Origin: an uncultured Acholeplasmatales bacterium
GTDB taxonomy: Bacteria > Bacillota_I > Bacilli_A > Acholeplasmatales > Anaeroplasmataceae
Direction of reading: 5' to 3'
NCBI GenBank assembly: GCA_944324805.1
Contig: CALUXS010000008.1
Span: 22,386 to 86,385, forward strand
Length of the DNA stretch: 64,000 nt
The notes beneath the pieces are model-generated. The model made no database searches. It had not been told where the DNA came from and saw only the letters and a program-made list of their open reading frames with translations. Below, piece by piece: positions 1 through 10,437 of this stretch. Position 1 is the stretch's first letter. Each line of letters opens with the position of its first letter. The position numbers and the translations under genes were made by a program.

Positions 1-1
1 T

Positions 2-2704
2 GGGAAAGTAAAATTTATAAATAATAATCAAGAGGAAAAGAAAATTGGTATTAATGGTGAAATAGTAACTATTTCATCAGAAGTAGAAAGTTTAGCATAT
101 TTTAAAAATAATGGTACTGAATACCAGTTCTTTTATTATGGAAATGAAGCTCCTTTTACTAATGACTTTAATAATGGAAAAATATATAGCATTACTACAA
201 ATAAACTTAGCCTAGAAATAGATATAACTGAATTAGAAAATGATAATAATTTACCATTATTTTATTTTGCTTCTTCATCAAATGATTTGGTATTAGATGA
301 AGAAGGTAAGGTTTTTTTCGTAGCAAGACAAATAGCAGAAAATACATCATTAGATTATTACACGCCTAATTTTAAGCAAATATATTTAGGTAAAGATGGA
401 TACACAATAAATAGTGATGAAGCGATTAATAAAACTATTGATTTTAGTGTGGTATCATTTTATGCTGGTGGAAAAGAGGTACCATTAGAAACTAAGGGCT
501 TAAGTTTTTCTAAATATATTTTAGAAATTGAAGAATATATTAGAACACATCAAGATGTTTTAGAATATAAATTGGTAAATGAACAAAATTTGTGGTTAAG
601 CAGCAGTATAACATTTAACTATGATTTAACTTGGGATTTAAATGGTAAACAAATATATTTTGATTATGGAATTAAGGAATGTATTTATGTTAATGATGCA
701 AAACTTATAATTGAGGATTCTTTAAATGGTGGAATTATAGCTGCAACAGATACACTAGATTATTATGTTGGTCACTTAATTGAATTATCTGGAAACTCTA
801 CTTTAAATTTGAAAGGTGGCACATTATACGCTAAAAGATATGCGGTTTATACAACCTTAGATAGCCATGTTTCTATTAATGGCTGTACGATTTATGCATA
901 TACAATTATTGGGGCTGATAGTGGAGAAAATACAAGTGAAAGATATTTATATTTTATCAGTGGCAATTTAAAATCATATGGTTCGTTCGTTTTTATAATG
1001 TCTAATAATGTGCAGAAGTTATACATAGTTTTTGGGGCATGTACATACGAGAGTTATACACAAGATTTTGCTTACCTAGATACAAAAAATGAGGTTAAAA
1101 ATGTTTTGGTTTCATTCACAGGAACACCAAATTATATTTATATTACTCCAAGCAAGCCTTATTCAATTAGGCATAGCTACTTTAATATTGATGATGAAAA
1201 TTATCAAGGTGATATCATTGCAATTGATGGATTTGGCTTTAATCCTGTCGTAGGAGATACTTACATATATAGAGGTCTTACCTCACAAAATGATTTTTAT
1301 AAGCACTATGTTTATATCAACTCACAAGATCCAACTATGAAAGATAAATATATGCTTGGTTTAAATACTACTGAAAAAGCGTTAGTTTTATGTGAAGTAG
1401 CAGCCATTAATTACAATTATGATAAAAATATTAGCATAGAAGAACTTCTAGAAACGATTCCTAGCAAACTTCCTATAGGAGCCAACTACTATCTAGATAA
1501 CAAGGAACAATATTTTATTAGTGATGGTAATTTGTACAAATTTTTAGGTTTTTATGCTGATAGTAATTATGAGAATCAAATAGATGAAATTATTGCGCAA
1601 GCTGATATGACAAATGAAATATTTTTAAAACTAGAAAAAGTAGAAATTAAGCTTTCAGGAAGTGAAAGTGTAGCATATGGCAAGGCAAGTTATCAGGTAG
1701 ATTTTAATATTGGAGATAATTATAGCTATTCTTGGTATCTTAACGGAGAATATGTTTCTAGTGGAAGCAATATGATAACTATAAATACTACGAATGCAGG
1801 AACAAGTATGCAGGTTTTTGTAGTAATTAATGGATATCTTAATAATGAAGAGTTTAGTATCAAAAGTGAAGTATTTTCTACAACGGTAACAAAAGCTAGC
1901 ATTGATATTAGTGATATGCATTGGACTAGTCAAACTGAGTTTATTTACTCAGGTGATAGCTATGAAATAACACTAGTTAATGTTCCTAGTGAATTAATGG
2001 TAACATATATAGATAATAAAGGTATTGATGCGGGAACTTATATGGCAGTTGCAAAGTTTAGCTATGATGAAGCTAATTATAATTTGATAGAGGATTTAAC
2101 TCAGGAATTTACAATTTATCCAAAAGAATTAATAATAACGATAAAAGATCAAGAACTTTCATATAATCAGGAATTAATTAAGTATGAGCTAAGCTATGAT
2201 GGTTTTGTAAAAGAAGAAAATGAAGATATTTTAAACGGACAATTCACCTATGATACAACATATTATTTAGGTGCTAATGCAGGTATGTATTATCTATATG
2301 GTAAAGGTTTGGAGGCTAAAAATTATACAATTAAGTATAACCCAGGAATGTTGACGGTTAACAAAATAAAAGCTCAACCTATAGAGGTTAAAGAAATAGA
2401 AATAATGTATAATGATGAATTGATTCTTAGTGATATAGCTTTGCCTGGTGGCGTTCATTTTGTAAATCCAAATGATAAGGTTTTAGAGGGTAAAAATACA
2501 TATCAAGCCTATTACAATCCTAATCCTACAAACTATGAGGATGTAGAAATTCAAATAGTCGTTGTAGCAAATGCTCCTGTATCGCCGGTAATATTTATTT
2601 TTATGATTGTGGCATTTGTTTTAATATTGATAATCTTATATCTAATTTTTAGTGGTGGAAGAAGAAAAAATAATTATTATCCAATTCGTTTTTACCGCAA
2701 ATAA
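2..2704 (+). CDS. Cell-surface protein with MBG-type repeats and C-terminal anchor, 5' end cut off
   Basis: The frame is open from the first bases of the window, so the TTG at 287 is an internal codon and not a start; the gene begins outside the window. About 900 residues are visible. The N-terminal half is Asn/Tyr-rich beta-type sequence without a family I recognise. From about nt 1620 there are Ig-like or MBG-like repeats (SYNQELIKYELSYDGF, GNAGMYYLYGKGL-like and NYTIKYNPGMLTVNK segments resemble the MBG 'YGx' domain of surface adhesins). A single hydrophobic helix near the end, followed by GGRRKNNYYP, looks like a membrane anchor with a short basic cytoplasmic tail. No LPXTG motif is seen. 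The role (adhesin or envelope protein) is inferred. Confidence 0.8.
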   Translation, partial: GKVKFINNNQEEKKIGINGEIVTISSEVESLAYFKNNGTEYQFFYYGNEAPFTNDFNNGKIYSITTNKLSLEIDITELENDNNLPLFYFASSSNDLVLDEEGKVFFVARQIAENTSLDYYTPNFKQIYLGKDGYTINSDEAINKTIDFSVVSFYAGGKEVPLETKGLSFSKYILEIEEYIRTHQDVLEYKLVNEQNLWLSSSITFNYDLTWDLNGKQIYFDYGIKECIYVNDAKLIIEDSLNGGIIAATDTLDYYVGHLIELSGNSTLNLKGGTLYAKRYAVYTTLDSHVSINGCTIYAYTIIGADSGENTSERYLYFISGNLKSYGSFVFIMSNNVQKLYIVFGACTYESYTQDFAYLDTKNEVKNVLVSFTGTPNYIYITPSKPYSIRHSYFNIDDENYQGDIIAIDGFGFNPVVGDTYIYRGLTSQNDFYKHYVYINSQDPTMKDKYMLGLNTTEKALVLCEVAAINYNYDKNISIEELLETIPSKLPIGANYYLDNKEQYFISDGNLYKFLGFYADSNYENQIDEIIAQADMTNEIFLKLEKVEIKLSGSESVAYGKASYQVDFNIGDNYSYSWYLNGEYVSSGSNMITINTTNAGTSMQVFVVINGYLNNEEFSIKSEVFSTTVTKASIDISDMHWTSQTEFIYSGDSYEITLVNVPSELMVTYIDNKGIDAGTYMAVAKFSYDEANYNLIEDLTQEFTIYPKELIITIKDQELSYNQELIKYELSYDGFVKEENEDILNGQFTYDTTYYLGANAGMYYLYGKGLEAKNYTIKYNPGMLTVNKIKAQPIEVKEIEIMYNDELILSDIALPGGVHFVNPNDKVLEGKNTYQAYYNPNPTNYEDVEIQIVVVANAPVSPVIFIFMIVAFVLILIILYLIFSGGRRKNNYYPIRFYRK

Positions 2705-2722
2705 GGTGGTGATTTGTAATTA

Positions 2723-3568
2723 ATGAAGAAAAAAATAGTATTCATAATAGTATCGTTAATTTTGATAATTTTTTCCTTTTATGCAACAATTATTTTTTGC
2801 TTACGAGATTCAAAAGGAATAGTTGTATATGCTTATTACTTTTTTAGCTCATTTTATTTATTTTACTTTGTGTTATTAATTGTCATAAAAAGAAATGAAA
2901 TTAAAAAGTTTAAATTGTATTTAAAAGAACATAAGTATTTTAATAAGCTTTTTGACTATTCCTTAAGAACTACTATAATTGGCTTTTCTTCCTTAATATT
3001 AAATGTTTCTTATGCGATATTTGCTTTAGTTGTTTCTTTACTATATAAGCAAATTTGGTATGGTGCCCAATTTATTTATTATTTTACTCTTATAGTATTA
3101 AGATTTTTAATAGTTGGGGTGAGAAATAAAAGATTAAAACGCAACTTTATAATCGTGGGAATAATGCTAGTAATTATGCCTTTAGCTATTAGTCCTATTA
3201 TTCTTCAGGTTATTTATAAAGGAAGTAACTTTTCTTATCCTGGGTATTTAATATATGCAGTTGCCTTTTATACATTTTATAGAGTAATAATGGGCATATA
3301 TAATATTCACAAGGCCAAAAGAACAAAAAATCCAAAAGTTATGGCGCTAAGAAATATCAGTATGGCTTCAGCATTAATTTCCCTTTTTGCTTTACAAACG
3401 GCTATGTTACATGATTTTGGTAATAATGTTAATGTATTAGTATGGAATTCAATAACGAGTAGCCTAGTCTGTCTTATTACAGTGATTATAGGAATTAATA
3501 TGTTATTTAAGGCTAGAAATAAAAAGTATTGGCTTAAGACTGAAAATAGTAATTTATATGAAGAATGA
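2723..3568 (+). CDS. Polytopic membrane protein, unknown function
   Basis: 281 residues, mostly hydrophobic, with roughly seven or eight predicted membrane helices separated by short Lys/Arg-rich loops. There is no motif I recognise. It starts 18 nt after the surface-protein gene, with a GGTGGTGA Shine-Dalgarno, so the two are probably co-transcribed. It could help anchor or export the surface protein, but nothing in the sequence shows this. A terminator follows directly. Confidence 0.7.
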   Translation: MKKKIVFIIVSLILIIFSFYATIIFCLRDSKGIVVYAYYFFSSFYLFYFVLLIVIKRNEIKKFKLYLKEHKYFNKLFDYSLRTTIIGFSSLILNVSYAIFALVVSLLYKQIWYGAQFIYYFTLIVLRFLIVGVRNKRLKRNFIIVGIMLVIMPLAISPIILQVIYKGSNFSYPGYLIYAVAFYTFYRVIMGIYNIHKAKRTKNPKVMALRNISMASALISLFALQTAMLHDFGNNVNVLVWNSITSSLVCLITVIIGINMLFKARNKKYWLKTENSNLYEE

Positions 3569-3601
3569 AATTTATTTATACAAAATGAATTTCATTTTTT
3601 T
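3565..3601 (+). terminator. Rho-independent terminator after the membrane-protein gene
   Basis: ATGAAATT (3565-3572) pairs with AATTTCAT (3588-3595), followed by a run of seven T. It overlaps the stop codon of the preceding gene and separates it from the ribosomal operon. Confidence 0.75.
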
Positions 3602-3629
3602 ATTTTATAGAAAAAAGTTAAAAAAATAC

Positions 3630-3658
3630 TTGAAAAATGTATTTAAATAATGTATAAT
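3630..3658 (+). promoter_or_regulatory. Promoter of the S10-spc-alpha operon
   Basis: TTGAAA (3630-3635), a 17-nt spacer and TATAAT (3653-3658) give a near-consensus housekeeping promoter. Transcription would start near 3665, leaving a leader of about 130 nt before rpsJ. It is the only strong promoter seen ahead of the ribosomal cluster. Confidence 0.8.
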
Positions 3659-3664
3659 AAAAAA

Positions 3665-3796
3665 GCTTTCGGGCAAAAATAGATGGCTGTGAAGTGGAAG
3701 GTTGTTGATACGCTGAGGGGCGTTGTCATACAGCGTATTGAGTTTTTCCATGGAGCAAGTCTATACAATGATTATAGGCGAAAGGAGTATTCAAAA
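3665..3796 (+). promoter_or_regulatory. Candidate S10-operon leader RNA (r-protein autoregulation)
   Basis: The non-coding leader before rpsJ holds an extended hairpin: GATACGCTG (3707-3715) pairs with CAGCGTATT (3731-3739), and the outer TGGAA (3695-3699) pairs with TTCCA (3746-3750). It is GC-richer than its surroundings, as expected for a conserved RNA. S10-operon leaders that bind a ribosomal protein (L4 in enterobacteria) are known, and Bacillota have their own leader class. Assignment to that class is inferred from position and fold only. An open frame crosses the leader from 3683, but it merely continues into rpsJ. Confidence 0.6.
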
Positions 3797-4105
3797 ATGG
3801 CAAAAGAAAAAATTAAAATTCGTTTAAAGTCTTATGATCACAGATTATTAGATCAATCAGCAAAGAAAATTGTTGATAGCGTAAAGAAAACAGGTTCAGA
3901 GGTAAATGGTCCAATTCCACTTCCAACTGAAAAAGAAATCTTTACAATTTTACGTTCTCCACACGTAAACAAAGATTCACGTGAACAATTCGAACGTAGA
4001 ACTCATAAGAGATTAATCGAAATTGTGAATCCAACTTCACAAACAATTGACGCTTTAATGCATATCGATTTACCTTCTGGTATTGATATCGTTTTAAAGA
4101 AATAA
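3797..4105 (+). CDS. rpsJ: 30S ribosomal protein S10 (NusE)
   Basis: 102 residues beginning [15 protein letters not shown], the classical S10 start, placed 9 nt after a GAAAGGAG Shine-Dalgarno. The frame is open back to 3683, but those 38 extra residues would translate the structured leader and have no S10 homology. S10 sits in the 30S head and also acts as NusE in antitermination, where it binds NusB/NusG. It is the first gene of the operon. Confidence 0.97.
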   Translation: MAKEKIKIRLKSYDHRLLDQSAKKIVDSVKKTGSEVNGPIPLPTEKEIFTILRSPHVNKDSREQFERRTHKRLIEIVNPTSQTIDALMHIDLPSGIDIVLKK

Positions 4106-4136
4106 TTAACTAAATTAAAGAAAGAGGTAAATTTCA

Positions 4137-4778
4137 ATGGCTAAGGGAATCTTAGGTAGAAAATTGGGCATGACTCAAATTTTCGATGCAGCTGGAAATT
4201 TAATTCCAGTAACAATCATTGACGCTACTCCAAACGTTGTATTACAACAAAAAACTGTTGAAAACGATGGTTATGTAGCTGTTCAAGTTGGTTACGAAGA
4301 TAAACGCGAATCTTTAAGTAACAAACCTGAAAAAGGTCACGTTGCAAAAGCAAACACTGCTCCTAAGCGCTTCATAAGAGAAATTCGTTTCTCAAATGGA
4401 CGCGAGAACGAGTTAACTGCTTATAACGTAGGTCAAGAAATCAAATGTGATATATTCGCAGCTGGTGAGGTTGTAGATGTAACAGGTACTACAAAAGGTA
4501 AAGGTTTTGCAGGTACTATTAAACGTTATAATCATCACCGTTTACCAATGAGTCACGGTACATCTGCTTGTCACCGTATCGTTGGTTCTATGGGTCCTAT
4601 TAAAGGTAATATGAAGGGTAAGAAAATGCCTGGACATATGGGACATGTTAAAGTAACATTACAAAATTTAGTTATTGCCGCTGTTGATGCAGAACGTAAT
4701 CTAATTTTAGTTCGTGGTAACGTACCAGGACCTAAAAAAGGTTTAGTTGTTATCAAATCAGCTGTAAAAGCTAATTAA
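4137..4778 (+). CDS. rplC: 50S ribosomal protein L3
   Basis: 213 residues starting [17 protein letters not shown], with the family signature around [19 protein letters not shown]3 is an early 23S rRNA binder whose central extension reaches the peptidyl transferase centre. It is preceded by AAAGAGG and follows rpsJ by 31 nt in the usual order. Confidence 0.98.
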   Translation: MAKGILGRKLGMTQIFDAAGNLIPVTIIDATPNVVLQQKTVENDGYVAVQVGYEDKRESLSNKPEKGHVAKANTAPKRFIREIRFSNGRENELTAYNVGQEIKCDIFAAGEVVDVTGTTKGKGFAGTIKRYNHHRLPMSHGTSACHRIVGSMGPIKGNMKGKKMPGHMGHVKVTLQNLVIAAVDAERNLILVRGNVPGPKKGLVVIKSAVKAN

Positions 4779-4798
4779 TTAGGAAAGGAGATTTAAAT

Positions 4799-5428
4799 AT
4801 GCCAGTTATCGCATTATTAAATCAAGCCGGAGAAAAAGTTTCTGACTTAAATTTAAATGAAGAAATCTTCGGTATTGAACCTAATAAACAAGTTGTTTAT
4901 GATGTAGTAAATTGTCAACGTGCTGCTATGCGTCAAGGAACTCATGACGTTAAGAACCGTTCTGAGGTTCGTGGTGGTGGCCGCAAGCCTTGGAGACAAA
5001 AAGGTACAGGACGTGCTCGTCAAGGATCTATTCGTGCTCCTCAATGGCGTGGTGGTGGTGTTGTATTCGGACCTACTCCAAGAAGCTATGCTTTCAAGTT
5101 AAACAAGAAAGTAAAACAATTAGGTTTAAAATCAACATTATCTTTCAAAGTTCAAAATGAAAAATTAATTGCTGTTGATACATTAGTATTTGACTCAGTT
5201 AAAACAAAGAATTTCTTACAATTCTTAACAAATGTAAAAGCAGAAGGTAAGACAATCGTTGTATGTTCAAAAGAAGAATTAACAGAAAATGCTATTAATT
5301 CAGCTCGTAACATTGCTAACGTATTCTTAACATCTTGTGACAATGCATCAGTTTATGAAATTTTATGTTTCGATAAGCTAGTTGTTACAAAAGCTGCTGT
5401 ATCTTATTATGAGGAGGTTTTGAAGTAA
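4799..5428 (+). CDS. rplD: 50S ribosomal protein L4
   Basis: 209 residues. The arginine/glycine-rich loop (about residues 50-90, [18 protein letters not shown]) is the extension that lines the peptide exit tunnel next to L22. In enterobacteria L4 is the repressor that acts on the S10 leader, so it is the first candidate ligand for the leader upstream of rpsJ, but this is not proven here. Shine-Dalgarno AGGAAAGGAG. Confidence 0.97.
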   Translation: MPVIALLNQAGEKVSDLNLNEEIFGIEPNKQVVYDVVNCQRAAMRQGTHDVKNRSEVRGGGRKPWRQKGTGRARQGSIRAPQWRGGGVVFGPTPRSYAFKLNKKVKQLGLKSTLSFKVQNEKLIAVDTLVFDSVKTKNFLQFLTNVKAEGKTIVVCSKEELTENAINSARNIANVFLTSCDNASVYEILCFDKLVVTKAAVSYYEEVLK

Positions 5429-5429
5429 T

Positions 5430-5714
5430 ATGAACGCAAGAGATATTATTCAAGCACCTATTATCACTGAAAAAAGCATGAAGTTAAAAAATGACTTCAA
5501 TAAATATACTTTCAAAGTTGCTAAAACAGCTAACAAAGTAGAAATCAAAAAAGCAGTTGAAGAAATTTTCAAAGTTAAAGTTTTAAGCGTTGCGACAATC
5601 AATGTATTACCTAAACGTAAACGTGTTGGTCAACATGTAGGTTATACAGCAGCTTATAAGAAAGCAATTTGCAAATTAGCTGACGGTCAAAAGATTGACG
5701 CATTCGAAATTTAA
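5430..5714 (+). CDS. rplW: 50S ribosomal protein L23
   Basis: 94 residues ([16 protein letters not shown]...), the usual short bacterial form. L23 lies at the tunnel exit and is the docking site for trigger factor and the signal recognition particle. The start is one base after the rplD stop, so the two are translationally coupled; the Shine-Dalgarno GAGGAGG lies inside rplD. Confidence 0.97.
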   Translation: MNARDIIQAPIITEKSMKLKNDFNKYTFKVAKTANKVEIKKAVEEIFKVKVLSVATINVLPKRKRVGQHVGYTAAYKKAICKLADGQKIDAFEI

Positions 5715-5731
5715 TATAGGAGGATTTAAAA

Positions 5732-6565
5732 ATGGCAATTAGATATTATAAGCCAACTACAAATGGTAGACGTAATATGAGCGTTTCTACATTTGAAGAA
5801 ATTACTTGTACAACTCCTGAAAAATCATTATTAGCTCCGCTAAAGAAGAATGCTGGTCGTAACAATTCAGGAAAGATTACAGTTCGTCATCAAGGTGGTG
5901 GCGTTAAGAGAAAATATCGTATTATCGATTTCAAACGTAACAAGTTTGATGTTCCAGCAAAAGTTGCTACAATCGAATACGATCCAAACCGTAGCGCAAA
6001 CATCGCATTATTAGTTTATGCTGATGGTGAAAAACGTTACATTATCGCTCCAAAGGGATTAGAGGTTGGAAGCACAGTTGTTTCTGGTCAAAATGCTGAT
6101 ATCAAAGTTGGTAACGCATTACCTCTTGGAAATATTCCTGTTGGTTCTTTAGTTCATAATATTGAGTTACATCCTGGTAAGGGTGGCCAAATGATTCGTT
6201 CTGCTGGTGCATCTGCTCAAATTTTAGGTCGTGAAGAAAACTATGTATTACTTCGTTTAGTTTCTGGCGAAGTTAGAAAAGTTTTATCTGCATGTATGGC
6301 AACAATTGGTGTTGTTGGTAATGAAACTCATGAATTAGTAACAGTTGGTAAAGCTGGTCGTGCTCGTCATATGGGTAAACGTCCTGAAGTACGTGGTTCT
6401 GTTATGAACCCTAATGATCACCCTCATGGTGGTGGTGAAGGTAAATGTCCAATTGGTCGTCCTACACCTGTTACTCCTTGGGGTAAACCTGCATTAGGTT
6501 TAAAGACTCGTAAGCACAAGAAAGCTTCTACTAAGTTAATCGTTCGTAGAAGAAATGACAAATAA
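5732..6565 (+). CDS. rplB: 50S ribosomal protein L2
   Basis: 277 residues. The conserved C-terminal segment [12 protein letters not shown] near residue 225 contains the histidine region at the peptidyl transferase centre. L2 also forms a subunit bridge. Shine-Dalgarno AGGAGG 7 nt before ATG. Full length and standard in every respect. Confidence 0.98.
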   Translation: MAIRYYKPTTNGRRNMSVSTFEEITCTTPEKSLLAPLKKNAGRNNSGKITVRHQGGGVKRKYRIIDFKRNKFDVPAKVATIEYDPNRSANIALLVYADGEKRYIIAPKGLEVGSTVVSGQNADIKVGNALPLGNIPVGSLVHNIELHPGKGGQMIRSAGASAQILGREENYVLLRLVSGEVRKVLSACMATIGVVGNETHELVTVGKAGRARHMGKRPEVRGSVMNPNDHPHGGGEGKCPIGRPTPVTPWGKPALGLKTRKHKKASTKLIVRRRNDK

Positions 6566-6583
6566 AGGTAGGAGGAAAGATTA

Positions 6584-6862
6584 ATGGCTCGTTCAATTAA
6601 AAAAGGTCCATTCTGTGATGATCACTTAATGAAGAAAGTTGAAGCACAAAATGCGGCTGGAGATAAAAAAGTAATTCAAACTTGGTCACGTAGATCAACA
6701 ATTTTCCCTGCATTTGTTGGTCATACTATCGCTGTTTATAATGGTCGTGAACATGTTCCTGTTTATGTTACTGAAGATATGGTTGGTCATAAGTTAGGTG
6801 AATTTGCACCTACTAGAACATACCATGGTCACGGTGATGACAAGAAAGCAGCTAACAAATAA
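6584..6862 (+). CDS. rpsS: 30S ribosomal protein S19
   Basis: 92 residues ([15 protein letters not shown]...), with the family signature [21 protein letters not shown]19 forms a complex with S13 in the 30S head near the A site. Shine-Dalgarno GGAGGAAAG. Confidence 0.98.
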   Translation: MARSIKKGPFCDDHLMKKVEAQNAAGDKKVIQTWSRRSTIFPAFVGHTIAVYNGREHVPVYVTEDMVGHKLGEFAPTRTYHGHGDDKKAANK

Positions 6863-6879
6863 TTTTAGGAGGATTTAAT

Positions 6880-7221
6880 ATGGAAGCAAAAGCAATCGCA
6901 AAAAACGTTAGAATTACTCCTCGTAAGGCTCGTCTTGTCGTTGATTTAATCCGTAACAAGAGTGTTATGGAAGCTAACGCTATCTTAAAATTAACTAATA
7001 AACAAGCTTGCGAAGCTGTAATTAAAGTTTTAAATTCTGCTGTAGCAAACGCAGAACAAAATCATAGCATGAACAAAGAAAACTTATATGTTAAGACTTG
7101 TTATGTTAATGATGGTTTACGTTTAAAGAGAATGTTACCTCGTGCTAAAGGCCGTGGTGATGTTATTATTAAAAGATCTTGCAACATTACAATCGTTGTT
7201 GCTGAGAGAGAAAGCAAGTAA
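6880..7221 (+). CDS. rplV: 50S ribosomal protein L22
   Basis: 113 residues. The beta-hairpin (around residues 80-100, [16 protein letters not shown]) reaches into the exit tunnel, where changes in other bacteria alter macrolide sensitivity. No unusual residues were noticed. Preceded by AGGAGG. Confidence 0.98.
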   Translation: MEAKAIAKNVRITPRKARLVVDLIRNKSVMEANAILKLTNKQACEAVIKVLNSAVANAEQNHSMNKENLYVKTCYVNDGLRLKRMLPRAKGRGDVIIKRSCNITIVVAERESK

Positions 7222-7235
7222 GGAGGATATAACAC

Positions 7236-7997
7236 ATGGGTCAAAAAGTAAGTCCAGTCGGATTACGTGTTGGTATCAACCGTGATTGGGATGCAGCATG
7301 GTATGCTGATAAAACTAAAGTAGCTGACTTATTATTAGAAGATATTCGCATTCGTGAATATTTAGAAGAAACATATAAGAAAGCTCAAATCTCACGCGTT
7401 ATTATCGAACGTTTAAAAGGTGTAGGTAAGGATCATAAAGATCGTGTAAAAATTACATTATATACAGCTAGACCTGGTTCAGTAATTGGTCGTGATGCTG
7501 AAACTAAAAATGCTGTTATTAAAGAATTAGCATATAGAACTAAGAAAGACATCGTTTTAAATGTTGTTGAAATAAAGAAACCTGAATTAGACGCTACAAT
7601 CGTTGCAAAGCAAATTGCTGAGCAATTAGAAGCTCGTGCATCTTTCCGTCGTGTACAAAAGATGGCAATCCAACGTGCTTTAAAAGCTGGCGCTAAGGGT
7701 GTTAAAACTTCTATTTCTGGTCGTTTAGCAGGTGCTGAAATGGCTCGTAGCGAAGGTTATATTGAAGGTCAAGTACCTCTACATACACTTCGTGCTGATA
7801 TTGATTATGCAGTAGCTGAAGCTTTAACAACTTATGGTAAATTAGGTGTTAAAGTTTGGATTTATAAGGGCGAAATTTTAGAGATTAAGCCACGTCAAGT
7901 TGAAGATCGTCGTGCTCCTCGTAAGCCTCGTCCTGAAAAGAAAGTCGTAAAAGCTGAAAAAGCTGAAAAGACTGAAAGCTCTAAGGGAGGTAAGTAA
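7236..7997 (+). CDS. rpsC: 30S ribosomal protein S3
   Basis: 253 residues with the N-terminal KH domain ([15 protein letters not shown] about residues 78-92, taking the place of the GXXG loop) and a C-terminal S3 domain. The last 35 residues are a Lys/Glu tail ([18 protein letters not shown]...), longer than in many S3 proteins. S3 lies at the mRNA entry channel. Confidence 0.97.
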   Translation: MGQKVSPVGLRVGINRDWDAAWYADKTKVADLLLEDIRIREYLEETYKKAQISRVIIERLKGVGKDHKDRVKITLYTARPGSVIGRDAETKNAVIKELAYRTKKDIVLNVVEIKKPELDATIVAKQIAEQLEARASFRRVQKMAIQRALKAGAKGVKTSISGRLAGAEMARSEGYIEGQVPLHTLRADIDYAVAEALTTYGKLGVKVWIYKGEILEIKPRQVEDRRAPRKPRPEKKVVKAEKAEKTESSKGGK

Positions 7998-7999
7998 TT

Positions 8000-8416
8000 A
8001 TGTTAATGCCTAAAAGAGTTAAATTCCGTCGTCCACACCGCGTATATTTTAGCGGTAAGGCTAAGGGCGGTACTGAATTAGCATTCGGTCACTTCGGTTT
8101 ACAAGCAACTGAAGGTTGCTGGTTAACAAATAACCAAATTGAAGCTGGTCGTATCGCAATTACACGTTATATGAACCGTCAAGGTAAAGTATGGATTAAG
8201 GTTTTCCCTCATTTATCAAAAACTCATAAACCTCTAGAAGTTCGTATGGGTTCTGGTAAAGGTGCTCCTGAATCTTGGGTAGCAGTAGTTAAGGAAGGCT
8301 TGATTTTATTCGAAGTAGATGGCGTAAGTGAAGAAATTGCACGTGAGGCTCTTCGTTTAGCATCTCATAAGTTACCTTGCAAGACTAAATTTGTTAAAAG
8401 AGAAGGTGACGAGTAA
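8000..8416 (+). CDS. rplP: 50S ribosomal protein L16
   Basis: 138 residues beginning [15 protein letters not shown]16 organises the A-site region of the 50S subunit. Start and stop are nearly contiguous with neighbours: GGAGGTAAG of the rpsC end serves as Shine-Dalgarno, and the last base of the stop codon is the first base of rpmC. Confidence 0.97.
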   Translation: MLMPKRVKFRRPHRVYFSGKAKGGTELAFGHFGLQATEGCWLTNNQIEAGRIAITRYMNRQGKVWIKVFPHLSKTHKPLEVRMGSGKGAPESWVAVVKEGLILFEVDGVSEEIAREALRLASHKLPCKTKFVKREGDE

Positions 8417-8622
8417 TGATGAAAGCTAAAGAAATTCGTAATTTATCTGTTGAGCAAATCAATGCAAAAATCGCAGATTTAAAAGAAGAATTATTCAACT
8501 TAAGATTCCAAGCAGCTTTAGGCTCAGCTGAGAATCCTTCAAAAATGAATGAAATTAAAAGAACAATTGCTCGTATGAAGACTGTTTTAACAGAAAAAGC
8601 TAATGCGGGCAAGGCAGAATAA
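8416..8622 (+). CDS. rpmC: 50S ribosomal protein L29
   Basis: 68 residues, helical hairpin protein ([19 protein letters not shown]...). It binds near the tunnel exit beside L23. The ATG overlaps the L16 stop codon by one base, so coupled translation is likely. A second ATG follows immediately at 8419 and could equally be the start. Confidence 0.95.
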   Translation: MMKAKEIRNLSVEQINAKIADLKEELFNLRFQAALGSAENPSKMNEIKRTIARMKTVLTEKANAGKAE

Positions 8623-8632
8623 GGAGGACAAC

Positions 8633-8893
8633 ATGGAACGTAATAGTCGTAAAGTTTTTACAGGAACTGTAGTTTCAGATAAGATGGATAAGACAATCGT
8701 TGTAGCTGTTGATACATTCAGTACACACAGAATCTACAAGAAACGTATTAAGAAAACATCAAAATTTCATGTTCATGATGAAAACAATAGTGCTAAAATT
8801 GGTGATGTTGTTCGCTTCATGGAAACAAGACCACTATCAGCTACTAAGCGTTACTGTTTAGTTGAAGTGGTTAAGACTAAAGAAACAGTTTAG
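8633..8893 (+). CDS. rpsQ: 30S ribosomal protein S17
   Basis: 86 residues starting [19 protein letters not shown]. The ATG at 8633 is chosen because AAGGAGGAC lies just before it; the frame is open further back to 8603, but that would overlap rpmC and add non-homologous residues. S17 is a primary binder of the 16S 5' domain with an OB fold. Confidence 0.97.
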   Translation: MERNSRKVFTGTVVSDKMDKTIVVAVDTFSTHRIYKKRIKKTSKFHVHDENNSAKIGDVVRFMETRPLSATKRYCLVEVVKTKETV

Positions 8894-8914
8894 TTTCTGA
8901 AAGGAGAAGCACTA

Positions 8915-9283
8915 ATGGTTCAACAAGAAACAAGACTTGCTGTTGCTGATAATAGTGGCGCACGTGAGTTATTAATTATTAAAATTTTAGGTGGAGCATT
9001 ACACCGTTATGCAAACGTTGGTGACATTGTAGTATGCAGTGTCAAAGAAGCAACACCAAACGGTGCTGTTAAAAAAGGTGACGTTGTTAAAGCTGTTATC
9101 GTTCGTTCTAAGAAAGGTTTAAGACGTAACGATGGTTCATACATTAAGTTTGATGAAAATGCAGCTGTTATCGTTCGTGAGGATGGTACTCCTCGTGGAA
9201 CTCGTATTTTTGGCCCTGTTGCTAGAGAATTACGTGATAAGAACTATATGAAGATCATCTCTTTAGCACCAGAAGTACTATAA
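8915..9283 (+). CDS. rplN: 50S ribosomal protein L14
   Basis: 122 residues ([19 protein letters not shown]...), the invariant family length. It contacts 16S helix 14 across the subunit interface. Shine-Dalgarno AAAGGAG. Confidence 0.98.
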   Translation: MVQQETRLAVADNSGARELLIIKILGGALHRYANVGDIVVCSVKEATPNGAVKKGDVVKAVIVRSKKGLRRNDGSYIKFDENAAVIVREDGTPRGTRIFGPVARELRDKNYMKIISLAPEVL

Positions 9284-9298
9284 GGAGGTCAATCGAAT

Positions 9299-9649
9299 AT
9301 GCAAATCAAAGTTAATGACACTGTTGTAGTAATCAGCGGTAAAGATAAATATACTACTGATAAAAAGGGTAATAAAATTCCTAAGACTGGTCGAGTTATT
9401 GCAGTTTATCCTAAAACTAATAGAGTTAAGGTTGAAGGCGTAAACATTGTTAAGAAACATCAAAAGCCAACTCAACAAAATCAAAGTGGATCAATCATTG
9501 AAGTAGAGGCTCCAATCGATGCATCTAATGTAATGTTATTAGATCCAAAGGTTAACAAGCCTACTCGTGTATCAGTTGTTGAGAAAGAAGTTAAAGGCAA
9601 AGTTCAAAAAATCAGAGTTTCTAAAAAATCTGGTTATGAATTCAATTAA
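9299..9649 (+). CDS. rplX: 50S ribosomal protein L24
   Basis: 116 residues, with a KOW motif at the N terminus ([11 protein letters not shown]...GRVIAVYP). It initiates 23S folding and lies at the tunnel exit. An AAGGAGG Shine-Dalgarno precedes the ATG. Confidence 0.97.
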   Translation: MQIKVNDTVVVISGKDKYTTDKKGNKIPKTGRVIAVYPKTNRVKVEGVNIVKKHQKPTQQNQSGSIIEVEAPIDASNVMLLDPKVNKPTRVSVVEKEVKGKVQKIRVSKKSGYEFN

Positions 9650-9674
9650 TTCTTTAGAGAGGAGGTAAATTGAT

Positions 9675-10214
9675 ATGAATCGTTTACAAGAAAAATATCA
9701 AACTTCTGTGAGAACAGAATTAGCAAATAAATTCCAATATAAATCATCAATGGAAATTCCTAGATTAGAAAAAATCGTTATTAACATGGGTGTAGGTGAC
9801 GCAGTTGCTAACGCTAAAGTTTTAGACGATGCTGTTGAGGAATTAACACTAATCGCAGGTCAAAAACCAGTTGTTACTAAGGCTAAGAAATCAGTAGCAA
9901 ACTTCAAGTTACGTGAAGGTATGCCAATTGGTTGTAAAGTTACATTAAGAGGCCAAAGAATGTATGAATTCTTAGACAAGTTAGTATCAATTGCTTTACC
10001 ACGTGTACGTGATTTCCATGGTATTAATGGTAATGCTTTCGATGGTCGCGGTAATTATACTTTAGGTGTAAAAGAGCAATTAATTTTCCCTGAAATTAAT
10101 TTTGACAAGGTTAAAAAAGTTCGTGGTATGGATATTGTTATCGTTACTACAGCTAAGAGCGATGAAGAAGGACGTACTCTATTACAATTAATGGGTATGC
10201 CTTTCAGAAAGTAG
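9675..10214 (+). CDS. rplE: 50S ribosomal protein L5
   Basis: 179 residues. Conserved L5 segments ([18 protein letters not shown]) are visible in the second half. L5 binds 5S rRNA and contacts P-site tRNA in the central protuberance together with L18. GAGGAGG precedes the start. Confidence 0.98.
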   Translation: MNRLQEKYQTSVRTELANKFQYKSSMEIPRLEKIVINMGVGDAVANAKVLDDAVEELTLIAGQKPVVTKAKKSVANFKLREGMPIGCKVTLRGQRMYEFLDKLVSIALPRVRDFHGINGNAFDGRGNYTLGVKEQLIFPEINFDKVKKVRGMDIVIVTTAKSDEEGRTLLQLMGMPFRK

Positions 10215-10228
10215 AGAGGAAATAATAT

Positions 10229-10414
10229 ATGGCAAAAACATCATTGATTGTAAAAAATCATAGAAAACCTAAATATAGCGCTCGTGAATATACACGTTGT
10301 GAGCGTTGTGGTCGTCCTCATGCAGTTATCGGTAAGTTCAAACTTTGTCGTGTTTGCTTCCGTGAATTAGCATATAAAGGACAAATTCCTGGCGTTAAGA
10401 AAGCCAGCTGGTAA
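10229..10414 (+). CDS. rpsZ: 30S ribosomal protein S14, zinc-binding short form
   Basis: 61 residues with a CxxC-x12-CxxC zinc site (Cys24, Cys27, Cys40, Cys43), the type-Z S14 usual in Bacillota and distinct from the long zinc-free form. It is part of the 30S head and lies in the normal spc position between rplE and rpsH. Confidence 0.98.
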   Translation: MAKTSLIVKNHRKPKYSAREYTRCERCGRPHAVIGKFKLCRVCFRELAYKGQIPGVKKASW

Positions 10415-10437
10415 TATTCCAAAAGGAGGAAATCATA

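Noticed and set aside
287..289. TTG as the start of the surface-protein gene
   Set aside because: The same frame continues without a stop to the left edge and no ribosome binding site precedes the TTG.
3683..3796. N-terminal extension of S10 or a leader peptide
   Set aside because: The frame is open, but it crosses a stable hairpin, lacks a Shine-Dalgarno and has no S10 homology; the ATG at 3797 has a good ribosome binding site.
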